In this document: positions 1 to 7,876 of the stretch, piece by piece | How positions within the stretch are numbered: position 1 is the first letter of the stretch | Layout of the letters: each line of letters starts with the position of its first letter | Assembly (NCBI GenBank): GCA_963837515.1 | Contig: CAWINT010000008.1 | Location: forward strand, 248,001-312,000 | From: RYN-230 sp963837515 | Lineage (GTDB): Bacteria; Actinomycetota; Actinomycetes; Streptosporangiales; Streptosporangiaceae | Length of the DNA stretch: 64,000 bases | Direction of reading: 5' to 3' | Position numbers and translations under genes: made by a program | The notes under the pieces: generated by a model | The model's input: only the letters and a program-made list of their open reading frames with translations | Databases searched by the model: none | Told to the model about the DNA's origin: nothing

Positions 1-55
1 CTGTTGCTGGGCGCCGGACCGCCCGGCGGTTCATCCGGCGGGCTGAGGCCCGGCG

Positions 56-526
56 GTGCTTCCGGGCGGGCTGAGGGCCGGCGGTGAGGGCCACGCGGTG
101 CTCGCCGCCTATTTCCGCGACATCGTGAGCCGCTACCACGGCCGGGAGGCCTCCGCCGCCGAGGTGGCCGCCGCGATGTGCGCCGAACCCAGCGATGACC
201 TGCGCCCGCCCGGCGGGCTGCTCCTGCTGGCCTGGCAGGGCGGGAACACTCTCGGCTGTGCCGGACTGCGCCTGCTGCACCCTGGAACCGGCGAGGTCAC
301 GCGGGTCTTCGTGCTGCCCGGAGCCCGCCGCCAGGGCGTTGCCCGGCGGCTGCTGGCCGCGGTGGAAAACGCGGCCCGCGGCTACCGGCTGTCCCGGCTC
401 CGCTTGGACACGCGCGGCGATCTCACCGAGGCCCGCCGGTTGTATGAGAGCGACGGCTACCGGGAGGTGGCGCCGTTCAACGACGGCCGTTTCGCCGACC
501 GGTGGTACGAGAAGCCTCTCGGCTGA
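56..526 (+). CDS. GNAT family N-acetyltransferase
   Basis: 156 aa, GTG start. It is the first possible start because an in-frame TGA lies at 44-46. The acetyl-CoA binding core is visible: 'VTRVFVLPGARRQGVARRLL' at about residues 81-100 holds the R/Q-x-x-G-x-G/A loop of GNAT enzymes, and a C-terminal 'RLYESDGYREV' segment matches the usual end of the fold. It should transfer an acetyl group from acetyl-CoA to a small amine or protein; the substrate cannot be told. The first ten residues are low complexity and come from a short GC-rich repeat that also lies upstream. It is a single gene convergent with the DUF427 gene. Confidence 0.85.
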   Translation: MLPGGLRAGGEGHAVLAAYFRDIVSRYHGREASAAEVAAAMCAEPSDDLRPPGGLLLLAWQGGNTLGCAGLRLLHPGTGEVTRVFVLPGARRQGVARRLLAAVENAARGYRLSRLRLDTRGDLTEARRLYESDGYREVAPFNDGRFADRWYEKPLG

Positions 527-539
527 ACGCGTGGCGGCA

Positions 540-607
540 CGCTCATTCGCTAGCGGGAGAGATCGCCTCGCCAGGGAGAGATCGCCTCGCCAGGGAGAGA
601 TCGCCGC
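540..607. repeat. short direct repeat between convergent genes
   Basis: A 19-bp unit containing GAGAGATCGCCTCGCCAGG is present twice, followed by a partial third copy. It fills the gap between the GNAT stop and the DUF427 stop. No hairpin typical of a terminator is obvious. Confidence 0.7.
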
Positions 608-967
608 TCAGGCGGGCTGGCCGTCCACGGTCATCTCCACCCGGTCCGGGTAGAAGCACATCAGGCCCGCGATCTCAGCGGCCTGCGGGATCGGGTTCGC
701 GTAGCTCCATACCACGTCGTCGTGGACGCCGCCGGCCACCTCCGCCGACCAGTAGGACGCCTCGCCCTTGAACGGGCAGGTGGTGTGGGTATCCGTGGGC
801 TGCAGCAGGTCGGTCCGCACGTCCTCGCGCGGCAGGTAGTAGCGGGTCGGCAGGCCGGTCTCGTTCAGCAGCACCGGCCGGTCCGATTCGGCCAGCTTCT
901 CGCCGCCGAGGCTGATGACAACGTGCTGGGTGCTCGGAGCCGTGCTGATCTTGTGTCCTGATGCCAT
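608..967 (-). CDS. DUF427 domain-containing protein
   Basis: 119 aa, complete. It matches the DUF427 family by the pattern 'LLNETGLPTRYYLPREDV', then 'TCPFKGEASYW', 'VVWSYANPI' and 'IAGLMCFYPDRV'. These are the conserved segments of this small beta-rich family, common in actinobacteria. The function is not established; the family is fused to or placed near oxidoreductases in other genomes. Here it stands alone, with a 25-base gap to the GrpB gene upstream on the same strand, so it may be the last gene of the metallophosphoesterase-GrpB-DUF427 run. Confidence 0.85.
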   Translation of the reverse strand: MASGHKISTAPSTQHVVISLGGEKLAESDRPVLLNETGLPTRYYLPREDVRTDLLQPTDTHTTCPFKGEASYWSAEVAGGVHDDVVWSYANPIPQAAEIAGLMCFYPDRVEMTVDGQPA

Positions 968-992
968 ACCGGGTGAACCGCACAGCGGCGGG

Positions 993-1574
993 TTAGATTC
1001 CGGCGTCAGGTGCCCCGGTGGACTCCGGCGGCGATGTGGCCGCTGGTGGAGCGGCTGCCGACGGCCCGAGCGTTATCCCCGCGTCGGCCAGCACGCGCGA
1101 CACGAACGTGCGCTTGCCCGCCGTGTAGCTGCCCAGGTCGGTGGCGGACCGGGCAAGCTGGCGCTTGAGGTCTTGGTACTGCTGGGCTAGAAGCGGATCG
1201 GCGCGCAGCGCGTCCCGGAAGGCCAGCCGCTCCTGCCACAGATCGCTGCCGGGTTCGGTCAGATGCAGATGGCAGGTGTGCTCGTGCGGGCCGGCTGAGG
1301 CTGGTTTGTAGAACCACAGCGCCCGGGCGCGGTGCGGGGCGTGCGCATACGACAGGCGGCGCAGCGGGCCGATCGCGGCGGCGGCCGTGGTCAGCTCGCG
1401 CACCCCGGCGATCATGTCCAGGACCGGCTTGGCGGCCAGCCCCGGGACGGCGGTCGACCCGACGTGATGGATGCCGCCGTGCAGCCAGGGCGACAGCGCC
1501 CGGCTGAGCTCCGCGCGTTCGGTCGCGAACCAGGCCGCCCAGCCCGGGTCGGGGTCAACCACCGCGATGTGCAT
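993..1574 (-). CDS. GrpB family protein (nucleotidyltransferase fold)
   Basis: 193 aa from the ATG at 1574; the frame is open further upstream but that part is only antisense-like sequence inside the previous gene. GrpB/UPF0157 features are clear: 'VVDPDPGWAAWFATERAEL' at the N-terminus, 'IHHVGSTAVPGLAAKPVLDMI' (HVGST-x-VPGL-x-AKPxxD) and 'LRADPLLAQQYQDLKRQLA' near the end. Family members have a nucleotidyltransferase-like fold and no settled substrate. The start codon overlaps the last 20 bases of the metallophosphoesterase gene, so the two are probably translated from one message. The last 25 residues are Ala/Pro-rich. Confidence 0.88.
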   Translation of the reverse strand: MHIAVVDPDPGWAAWFATERAELSRALSPWLHGGIHHVGSTAVPGLAAKPVLDMIAGVRELTTAAAAIGPLRRLSYAHAPHRARALWFYKPASAGPHEHTCHLHLTEPGSDLWQERLAFRDALRADPLLAQQYQDLKRQLARSATDLGSYTAGKRTFVSRVLADAGITLGPSAAAPPAATSPPESTGAPDAGI

Positions 1575-2331
1575 GCTGCTCCCGTTCCGCCGCCGCGAAC
1601 GCGAGCAGCGCATCGGCGTCGCTGGCGCTGGCCCGCACGTTCCCGGCGACGAATTCGATCCCGGGCAGTCCGGCCCCAGCCGCCTCCAGGGCGGCCGCGG
1701 CGGCCTCGGCGTCGTATTCCGTGCGGCGGAGCACCACGTCCGGGCCGAGCAGTGCCCAGCTCGCACCGGTGTGGCCGTACGGCATCCCCACCGAGCCCGG
1801 ATTTATCACCCGGCGGGTGTCAGCGAGGCGGTCGAACGGCATGTGCGTATGGCCGATCACCACGGTCGGCTCGGCCAGCCCGGCGAACGCCATCCGGTAG
1901 TGCTCGATCGCGCTATCCACGCAGATGAACTCGTTGTCGTCGCGCGGCGTGCCGTGGCAGAAAGCCACCGGACCCAGGCCGTCGACGTCCAGCGTGACGG
2001 TCAGCGGCAGCGTGGCCAGCCGGTCCCGCTGGGCCCGGGTGATCCGGGCGGCGCACCACGCGTAGTACTCGGCGGGCGCGTTGGCGGCCAGGCCGGTCGG
2101 CTGGAAAACGCCGTCGAACGCCTCGGCCAGCGACCGGTCGCTGTTGCCGCGCACCCAGATGGCCCGGTCGCCCAGCCCGGTCAGCCGGTCCAGGGTGGCG
2201 GCCGGCATCGGGCCGTCGGCCAGGTCGCCGTTCAGCACGATCGCGTCCACCCCGGCGGCGGCCACGTCGCTCAGCACGGCGTCCAGCGCCGGGAGGTTCC
2301 CGTGGATGTCCGCCAGCACCGCTACCCGCAT
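1555..2331 (-). CDS. metallophosphoesterase (YfcE-like)
   Basis: 258 aa, preceded by AAAGGTGG. All metal-binding motifs of the calcineurin-like family are present in order: D-x-H ('ADIHGN', residues 7-12), GD ('NGDLAD', 34-39), GN-x-D ('RGNSD', 61-65), 'CHG' in the middle and 'GHTHMP' near residue 180. It is thus a two-metal phosphodiesterase or phosphatase of the cytoplasmic YfcE/MJ0936 type. Substrate is unknown. It is the first gene of a run with GrpB, sharing a 20-base overlap. Confidence 0.9.
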   Translation of the reverse strand: MRVAVLADIHGNLPALDAVLSDVAAAGVDAIVLNGDLADGPMPAATLDRLTGLGDRAIWVRGNSDRSLAEAFDGVFQPTGLAANAPAEYYAWCAARITRAQRDRLATLPLTVTLDVDGLGPVAFCHGTPRDDNEFICVDSAIEHYRMAFAGLAEPTVVIGHTHMPFDRLADTRRVINPGSVGMPYGHTGASWALLGPDVVLRRTEYDAEAAAAALEAAGAGLPGIEFVAGNVRASASDADALLAFAAAEREQHAHRGG

Positions 2332-2399
2332 CCGGAGCCACCTTTCGCCACCAACAACTCTGCCCGCCTGAGCCGAGGTGGTCCAAGGGAGTTCGTCGG

Positions 2400-2472
2400 T
2401 GGCGGAATCAGGCGCGGGCGGGCCGGTCCCGGTCCGGGGCGGAATCAGGCGCAGGCGGGCCGGTCCCGGATT
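2400..2472. repeat. 31-bp direct repeat, two copies
   Basis: GGCGGAATCAGGCGC followed by GGGCGGGCCGGTCCCG occurs twice, with one base difference. It lies between the metallophosphoesterase start and the 3' end of the HMG-CoA reductase gene. No role is visible. Confidence 0.6.
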
Positions 2473-2476
2473 GCCT

Positions 2477-3664
2477 TCAGCCGCGGTTGCGGCCGAGGCG
2501 CTCGTGGGCGGTGACCCATTCCTCCGCGACGACAGCCGAGCCCAGCGAGATCTCCCCGCACAACACGGTGGCGGCCACGATCTCGGCGAATTTGCGCACC
2601 TGGCCGGAGCCGTAGCAGCCGAGGATCTCCAGGCATTCCCGCTGGGTGGGCAGCCCGGTCCCGCCGCCGTAGGTAGCGACTATCAGCGCGGGAATCGTGA
2701 TCGAGTAGTAGTACGCGCCGTCCTCGAGAATTTCCGCGTACACCAGCGCGGCCGACGACTCGGCCACGTTCGCCACGTCCTGCCCGGTGGCCACGAACAT
2801 CGCGGTGATCCCGTTGGCGGAGTGATTGCCGTTGTTGTTCACCCCGGACATCAGGCCGCCCAGGTTGGACAGCTGCCGGGCCTGGAACATCGGTGCGGGG
2901 GCAGTGTGCATGATGTCGCGGATGAGTTCCGCCGGGATGGTGGCTTCCGCCGTGACCCGCTTGCCGCGGGTGGCCAGGATGTTGATCTGCGAGCTCTTCT
3001 TGTCCGTGGCCAGGTTCGACTCCAGGCAGAACCGGCGCACACCGTCGTAGTGGGCGCGGATCCACTGGCACGCCTGGTACGTCGCCCGGCCGGTCAGGTT
3101 CTGCCCCGCCGCGTCCCCGGTCGTGTAGTTGAACCGGAGGAACATGAACCGGCTGGCCGAGAACTGCTCGATGTCCTGCAGTCGGCCGACGTGCGTGGTG
3201 GCCTCGGCGGCCCGCCGGATGGCGTCGAAGTTGGCGGTCACCCAGCGCCCGAAGGCCCGGGCCTCCCGCGCGGTGTCGAAGCCGAACGCGGGCGCCCGCT
3301 GCATCCGGTCATCCATCACCGTGGTCCGGACACCGCCCGCGCGGTGCAGCAGCTTCATGCCCCGGTTGTAGCTGGCCACCAGCGTCCCCTCGGTGGTGGC
3401 CAGGGGCACGTAGAACTCACCCCGGGCGTGCTCGCCGTCGACCAGCAACGGGCCCGCGATCCCGATCGGCACCTGCGCGGCGCCGATGAAGTTCTCGATG
3501 TTGCCAGCCACGCTCGCCGGGTCCAGGCCGTAGCGGCCGACGTGCTCCGGCCGGGCACCGGTCACATCGTGGAGGAACCGGACCCGGTCCGCCGCCGCGG
3601 AACGGCTGTAGTCCTCTGCCCGCCGCGGTATCCGGGCACGCTGACCTGCGGGTGCACTCATCAC
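2477..3664 (-). CDS. hydroxymethylglutaryl-CoA reductase, class I type
   Basis: 395 aa; GTG at 3664 or ATG at 3661, with GGGAGG upstream. The enzyme reduces HMG-CoA to mevalonate with NADPH. Landmarks: 'ENFIGAAQVPIGIAGPL' (57-73), 'TTEGTLVAS' with catalytic Glu92, 'TDKK' with Lys222, 'GNHSANG' (279-285), 'GQD' with Asp296, and 'WVTAHERLGRNRG' with a candidate catalytic His387. Spacing fits a soluble class I enzyme without membrane domain. Two usually invariant motifs are altered: TGDAMGMN reads TTGDAAGQN and DKKPAAIN reads DKKSSQIN. No other mevalonate-pathway gene is nearby, so it may feed a remote pathway or have another acyl-CoA substrate. Confidence 0.87.
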   Translation of the reverse strand: MMSAPAGQRARIPRRAEDYSRSAAADRVRFLHDVTGARPEHVGRYGLDPASVAGNIENFIGAAQVPIGIAGPLLVDGEHARGEFYVPLATTEGTLVASYNRGMKLLHRAGGVRTTVMDDRMQRAPAFGFDTAREARAFGRWVTANFDAIRRAAEATTHVGRLQDIEQFSASRFMFLRFNYTTGDAAGQNLTGRATYQACQWIRAHYDGVRRFCLESNLATDKKSSQINILATRGKRVTAEATIPAELIRDIMHTAPAPMFQARQLSNLGGLMSGVNNNGNHSANGITAMFVATGQDVANVAESSAALVYAEILEDGAYYYSITIPALIVATYGGGTGLPTQRECLEILGCYGSGQVRKFAEIVAATVLCGEISLGSAVVAEEWVTAHERLGRNRG

Positions 3665-3820
3665 GGCCGCCTCCCAGGTCCCAGTGTCGGGCGTGTGGGG
3701 CGGCGGCGGGACGAGCGTTCGTCCCCGCGGCGACGGACCTTCGCCCTGTGGCCGCGACCGTGGGGCGGCCGCGGCCGTGGGCCGGCCAGCTGCCGGGTGG
3801 CGGTCAGCCGCCGGTGGCGC

Positions 3821-4093
3821 TCAGACCCGCAGCAGGCAGTCGGTGCCGGTGCGGTCGCCGGATTCCTCGTCCAGCCACACCCCGCCGGTCGCCAGGTAGC
3901 GGAACCGGTAGGACCCCGGGGTCAGCACGACGGAGACCGACCGGGTCCCGTTGCGCCGCGGCTGCATCCGGTGCTCGCCCGGCCGCCACCCGTTGAAGTC
4001 GCCGACGACACTGACGTCGCCAGGCGGTTGTGTGACGGGAAGGCTGAAGGTGACCTTGGTCTTCCCGCCGAACAATGTGGATTTCCTGATCAT
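3821..4093 (-). CDS. stand-alone CBM48/AMPK-type glycogen-binding domain protein
   Basis: 90 aa. The sequence 'VTFSLPVTQPPGDVSVVGDFNGWRPGEHRM', read in parts, followed by 'VVLTPGSYRFRYLATGGVWLDEESG' is the immunoglobulin-like carbohydrate-binding module of isoamylase N-termini and AMPK beta subunits ('GDFNGW', 'Y-x-F-R-Y' motifs). There is no catalytic domain. Such one-domain proteins occur in actinobacteria and are thought to bind alpha-glucans; that is inference here. It sits 156 bases downstream of the HMG-CoA reductase start on the same strand. Confidence 0.8.
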   Translation of the reverse strand: MIRKSTLFGGKTKVTFSLPVTQPPGDVSVVGDFNGWRPGEHRMQPRRNGTRSVSVVLTPGSYRFRYLATGGVWLDEESGDRTGTDCLLRV

Positions 4094-4271
4094 GCCAGCT
4101 CCTGCCCGTCCGCTTCCGCGCCTGTATCAGGTGGCGGACCAGCGACGACGGCGGCCCGTGGGTCTCCCCGGACATAGCACCCGATCCTGGCGGATCGGGG
4201 CCATCCCAGGATAGGGAGCATCCCCGCGGATGGCGCGGCGACGCGCCCGGCCGATTTGACCGCTCTACCGG

Positions 4272-4652
4272 TCAGGCCGGCCCGAGCCGGAGCCGGTCGG
4301 CGAACGTCGAGACCTGGTCACGCTGCTCCTGCGGGTCGGTCGAGGTGACCCCGACGACCAGCCGGGCCGTCCCCGCGCTGGCCCGGCGGCGACGTCGGCA
4401 GCTGACATGTCGATCGAGCAGAACCGGGTGTACTCCAGGGTGGCCGCGTCCCGCCCGCCCGCCGCCGCGGCCGTCCGGATGACCTCCTGCTGGCGGGCCT
4501 GCTCGGCGGCGGTGGTGTACCCGGGGGCACAGGACGACGTGCTCGGGAACGTAGAACGACTCGAAGCCACAGTCCTCTGCGTGCCGGGCCAGTGCGAGCA
4601 CGTTGTCCGGATCGACGCCGTTGTGGCGCGGGGCACCACTTGACGGCCGCAT
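4272..4652 (-). pseudogene. decayed LLM-class F420-dependent oxidoreductase
   Basis: Two pieces of one family are recognisable in different frames. The first is 'VDPDNVLALARHAEDCGFES' plus 'FYVPEHVVL', the usual N-terminal strand-helix of F420 LLM enzymes. The second, in another frame, is 'GRDAATLEYTRFCSIDMSAA', which returns to the first frame for 'RLVVGVTSTDPQEQRDQVS' and 'TFADRL', the family C-terminus. Full-length relatives are about 280 aa; here about 180 central residues are missing and at least two frameshifts are present. It cannot make an active enzyme. An intact LLM gene lies at 9.6-10.7 kb. Confidence 0.8.
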
Positions 4653-4686
4653 ATCGATAGTCGATAATAATAATGATTATCGATAC
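4652..4686. promoter_or_regulatory. AT-rich palindromic site upstream of DUF2975/Xre genes
   Basis: TATCGATA at 4652-4659 is followed by TCGATAAT (4661-4668), seven bases, then ATTATCGA (4676-4683). The second pair is a perfect 8-bp inverted repeat, and CGATA recurs three times. It is the only AT-rich stretch for kilobases and lies about 70 bases before the DUF2975 start. It may be the promoter/operator of the pair, perhaps bound by the downstream Xre protein. Confidence 0.55.
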
Positions 4687-4756
4687 GGGCGCCAACCGGC
4701 TGGCACCCGGCGCTGGCCCTCCCGGCCGGCGGACGGCGCTGGGATGGGAGCAGGTC

Positions 4757-5407
4757 ATGACCACGCACCGGCAGAAGCTGACCGAGCCGCTCGGCACCGT
4801 GACGGCGATCTTCGGCGCCTTAATGCTGGCCGCGGCGGCCGCCGGCGTGGTACTGGCGCTGGCCGGGCCCGGTTCGGTCGGCGGCTTCGGCGCGGCGCAG
4901 GTCTGCGCCACCCAGCCGAACGCCGGCTACGGCGGGGGCAATTGGGCCAGCCACCTGGACGTCGCGGCCCGGCCCGGCGCGACGATCAGCATCAACGGCA
5001 CGCTGCAGGCGTGCGCCGTGCACCCCACGCTCGGCCAGCGGGCGCTGTCCACCCTGATCACCCTGCCCGGGGCGCTGGTCTGGGGGGCCGTGCTGTTCCT
5101 GTTGTGGCGCATCGTCCGCGCCGCCCGGCGGACCGGGCCGTTCACCGTGCCGGTGGCCGCCGCGATGCAGCGGCTGGGCTGGCTGCTCATCGCCGGCAGC
5201 ACGGCGGCCGGTGCGCTGCATGGGTTCGCCCTGGACCAGTTGCTGAACACCATGCTGGTGCCGCAGGCCCAGTACGGCGACGTGATCAGCATGGCTGTCC
5301 ATGCCCTGGTGCCCGTCCCGCTGCTGGCCGGGGCGGCGCTGCTGACCTTCGCCCGCATCATCAGGGCCGGCGCAGACATGGACGACGAGATCAAGGGGAC
5401 CGTGTGA
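4757..5407 (+). CDS. DUF2975 family membrane protein
   Basis: 216 aa from ATG 4757, which has GGGAG 6 bases upstream; the frame runs open further but lacks a better start. Four hydrophobic segments are seen: about residues 14-35, 100-122 ('ALVWGAVLFLLWRIV'), 140-160 ('LGWLLIAGSTAAG') and 185-205. The 'LFLLWRIVRAARRTGPFT' step and the C-terminal 'RAGADMDDEIKGTV' are typical of DUF2975. The stop overlaps the start of an Xre-type regulator, the usual partner of DUF2975 proteins in many bacteria. Function is unknown; membrane-localised. Confidence 0.82.
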   Translation: MTTHRQKLTEPLGTVTAIFGALMLAAAAAGVVLALAGPGSVGGFGAAQVCATQPNAGYGGGNWASHLDVAARPGATISINGTLQACAVHPTLGQRALSTLITLPGALVWGAVLFLLWRIVRAARRTGPFTVPVAAAMQRLGWLLIAGSTAAGALHGFALDQLLNTMLVPQAQYGDVISMAVHALVPVPLLAGAALLTFARIIRAGADMDDEIKGTV

Positions 5408-5709
5408 CCGGGCGGGGGCCCGCGGCCGCCACCAGCGACGGCGGCGGGCCGGCCGCCACCAGCGACGGCGGCGGGCCGGCCGCGGCGGCCACCACCATCC
5501 GGGTCCGCCTCGACGAGCTGCTCAGCGAGCGGGGGATGACCCTCACCGAGCTGTCGGCCCGGGTCGATGTCACCGTCGTCAACCTGTCCATTCTCAAGAA
5601 CGGGCGGGCGCGGGCGATCCGGTTCAGCACCATGGCCCGGCTGTGCCAGGCGCTCGGCTGCCAGCCCGGCGACCTGCTCAGCTATGAGCCACCGGGGTCC
5701 GGCCGCTGA
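5404..5709 (+). CDS. Xre/Cro family transcriptional regulator (YozG-like)
   Basis: 101 aa from GTG 5404, in a GTGA overlap with the DUF2975 stop. A helix-turn-helix is clear: 'LDELLSERGMTLTELSARVD' then 'VTVVNLSILKNGRARAIRFS' and 'ARLCQALGCQPGDLLSYEP'. This is the compact HTH of the YozG family. The first 30 residues contain a 27-bp tandem duplication (ATSDGGGPA twice) that is probably disordered. Translational coupling suggests the regulator and the membrane protein act together; the AT-rich palindrome at 4652-4686 is its likely target. Confidence 0.85.
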   Translation: MTGRGPAAATSDGGGPAATSDGGGPAAAATTIRVRLDELLSERGMTLTELSARVDVTVVNLSILKNGRARAIRFSTMARLCQALGCQPGDLLSYEPPGSGR

Positions 5710-5897
5710 GCTGGCGGGCGGCACCGGCTGCGGGCGGCCGTTGGGTAAAAATTCTTGGCCGGCCACCCGCGGGCGGTTACTTTGCTGATCTGAGGCGGTC
5801 ACAACCGGCAGCAGAGCGCGGCACGCCGCCACTGGCGGCCGTGATCATGGCCCGGGCGGCCCGTGGCCGCCCGCCACCGACCTGGAAGGAAGGGCAG

Positions 5898-7013
5898 ATG
5901 AGCCGAGTACGGGTCCTCGCCGGCACCCGCAAGGGCGCCTTCGTGCTGACGTCGGACGGCACCCGCCGGAGCTGGGAGGTGAGCGGGCCGCACTTCGCGG
6001 GGTGGGAGATCTACCACCTCACCGGCTCGCCCGCCGAGCCGTCCCGGCTGTACGCGTCGCAGTCCACCGGGTGGTTCGGCCAGCTGATCCAGCGCTCGGA
6101 CGACGGCGGGGCGACCTGGCAGCCGGTCGGCAACGAGTTCAGCTACGCCGGGGACCCGGGCACCCACCAGTGGTACGACGGCACGCCCCACCCGTGGGAA
6201 TTCGCCCGGGTGTGGCACCTCGAGCCGTCACCGGACGACCCGGACACCGTGTACGCCGGGGTGGAGGACGCCGCCTTGTTCCGGTCCACCGACGGCGGCG
6301 GGAGCTGGGCGGAGCTGCCCGGGCTGCGCGGCCACGGCTCCGGGCCGTCGTGGCAGCCGGGCGCGGGCGGGATGTGCCTGCACACGATCGTCCTCGACCG
6401 GGCCAACCCGGGCCGCATGTTCGCCGCCATCTCCGCCGCGGGCGCGTTCCGCTCCGACGACGCCGGCCAGACGTGGCGGCCGGTGAACCGCGGGCTGCGT
6501 TCGGGGGGGATCCCCGACGAGGACGCGGAGGTGGGCCACTGCGTGCACCGGATCGCGATGCACCCGGCCCGGCCGGACGTGCTGTACATGCAGAAGCACT
6601 GGGACGTGATGCGCAGCGACGACGCGGGGGAGAGCTGGCACGAGGTCAGCGGCAACCTGCCCAGCGACTTCGGGTTCCCGATCGCGGTGCACGCGCACGA
6701 GCCGGACACCGTGTACGTGGTCCCGATCAAGAGCGACTCCGAGCACTTCCCGCCGGACGGGAAGCTCCGGGTCTACCGCAGCCGGACCGGCGGCGACGAG
6801 TGGGAGCCGCTCACCACGGGCCTGCCCCAGGAAAACTGCTACGTCAACGTGCTGCGCGACGCGATGGCCGTGGACGGTCTCGACCCCTGCGGCCTCTACT
6901 TCGGCACCACCGGCGGGCAGGTCTACGCGTCGGCGGACGCCGGGGACAGCTGGGCCCCGATCGTCCGGGACCTGCCAGCGGTGCTGTCCGTCGAAGTGCA
7001 GACCCTGCCGTGA
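5898..7013 (+). CDS. BNR/sialidase-type beta-propeller protein
   Basis: 371 aa; ATG 5898 has AAGGAAGGG just upstream. It contains repeated Asp-box motifs of the BNR/exo-sialidase and VPS10 propellers: 'SDDGGATWQPV', 'STDGGGSWAEL', 'SDDAGQTWRPV', 'SDDAGESWHEV', 'ASADAGDSWAPI'. There is no signal peptide, so it is probably cytoplasmic. These intracellular propellers are annotated as WD40/YVTN or sialidase-like, but the Arg triad of true sialidases is not visible and an enzymatic role is doubtful. It is followed 94 bases later by a MoaD-like protein; the pair is found together in many genomes. Confidence 0.88.
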   Translation: MSRVRVLAGTRKGAFVLTSDGTRRSWEVSGPHFAGWEIYHLTGSPAEPSRLYASQSTGWFGQLIQRSDDGGATWQPVGNEFSYAGDPGTHQWYDGTPHPWEFARVWHLEPSPDDPDTVYAGVEDAALFRSTDGGGSWAELPGLRGHGSGPSWQPGAGGMCLHTIVLDRANPGRMFAAISAAGAFRSDDAGQTWRPVNRGLRSGGIPDEDAEVGHCVHRIAMHPARPDVLYMQKHWDVMRSDDAGESWHEVSGNLPSDFGFPIAVHAHEPDTVYVVPIKSDSEHFPPDGKLRVYRSRTGGDEWEPLTTGLPQENCYVNVLRDAMAVDGLDPCGLYFGTTGGQVYASADAGDSWAPIVRDLPAVLSVEVQTLP

Positions 7014-7107
7014 CCGGCTTGCTGGCCGCCGGGCCGCGCGGCCGGGGCCGGCCGCGCCGCCGGGGGCGGTCGCGCGGCCGGGGCCGGCCGCGCGGCCGGG
7101 GGCGGTC
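7014..7107. repeat. GC-only tandem repeat between propeller and MoaD genes
   Basis: Units of about 27 bp built from GCGGCCGGGGCCGGCCGCGC are repeated roughly three times. The array separates two genes that are likely co-transcribed and could form strong RNA structure. Confidence 0.6.
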
Positions 7108-7404
7108 ATGATCCGGGTCGTGCTCCCGGCGCACCTGCGGACCATCGCCCGGGTGGACGGGGAGGTGGAGCTGCACGTCGCCGGGGCGGTCACGCAGCGC
7201 TCGCTGCTGGACGCGCTGGAGGACCGCTACCCGGAGCTGCGCGGCACCATCCGCGACCACCGCACCGGGCGGCGCCGGCCATTCGTCCGGTTCTTCGCCT
7301 GCCAGCAGGACCTGTCGCACGAGCCGCCGGACACCCCGCTGCCCGCGGCGATCAGCGACGGCGCCGAGCCGTTCCTGGTCATCGGGGCCATGGCGGGCGG
7401 CTAG
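7108..7404 (+). CDS. MoaD/ThiS family beta-grasp protein
   Basis: 98 aa. 'MIRVVLPAHLRTIARVDGEV' and 'SLLDALEDRYPELRGTI' are the ubiquitin-like beta-grasp pattern of MoaD/ThiS sulfur carriers. The chain ends in 'VIGAMAGG', keeping the C-terminal Gly-Gly that is adenylated and thiocarboxylated in true carriers. No MoaE, ThiG, MoeB or E1-like gene is close, so the activating enzyme would have to be encoded elsewhere. It follows the beta-propeller gene on the same strand. The GG tail suggests a working carrier or modifier; its target is unknown. Confidence 0.85.
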   Translation: MIRVVLPAHLRTIARVDGEVELHVAGAVTQRSLLDALEDRYPELRGTIRDHRTGRRRPFVRFFACQQDLSHEPPDTPLPAAISDGAEPFLVIGAMAGG

Positions 7405-7516
7405 CCGGCGCCGTAACAGCCCAGGCCCGCGGCGTTTGACCGTCGTGATGCATGGTGCTCGTTGATACCCAGGGTGATGGGATGCCAGCCAGCTGCCGGC
7501 GGCGAGGGTCAGGCCG

Positions 7517-7876
7517 TTAGCCCTCCAGGTCGAACTCGTTGCCTTCCGGATCGGCAAGGGTGATCCAGCTCACGTCGGGCGGCTGGCTGCCGGTCACCCT
7601 GGCACCCAGGCCGGTCAGCCTGGCTAGTTCGGCCTGCTGATCTCCGTCAGGCGGCACCAGATCGAGGTGGATCCTGTTCTTGACCCGCTTCGGCTCCGGG
7701 ACAGTGACGAAATACAGTCTCGGCATGTCCTGTCCGGGCGGCACGACGGCGTATTCGAGGTGACCAGGGGTGGCATCCCGCTCCTGCGCGGCCCAGCCGG
7801 TCACCGCCGCCCAGAACATGGCCTGGGCCCTTGCGTCCGCGCAGTCGACGGTGATGTTGAGAATGCTCGCGTACAT
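7517..7876 (-). CDS. VOC family protein (glyoxalase/bleomycin-resistance fold)
   Basis: 119 aa. 'ILNITVDCADARAQAMFWAA' begins the beta-alpha-beta-beta-beta module, 'NRIHLDLVPPDGDQQAEL' gives the central metal-site His, and 'WITLADPEGNEFDL' supplies the final Glu region. This is the actinobacterial glyoxalase-like subgroup (PF18029 type). The substrate is unknown. It is a single gene; a 237-base gap without a recognisable gene separates it from the TetR gene upstream. Confidence 0.87.
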   Translation of the reverse strand: MYASILNITVDCADARAQAMFWAAVTGWAAQERDATPGHLEYAVVPPGQDMPRLYFVTVPEPKRVKNRIHLDLVPPDGDQQAELARLTGLGARVTGSQPPDVSWITLADPEGNEFDLEG

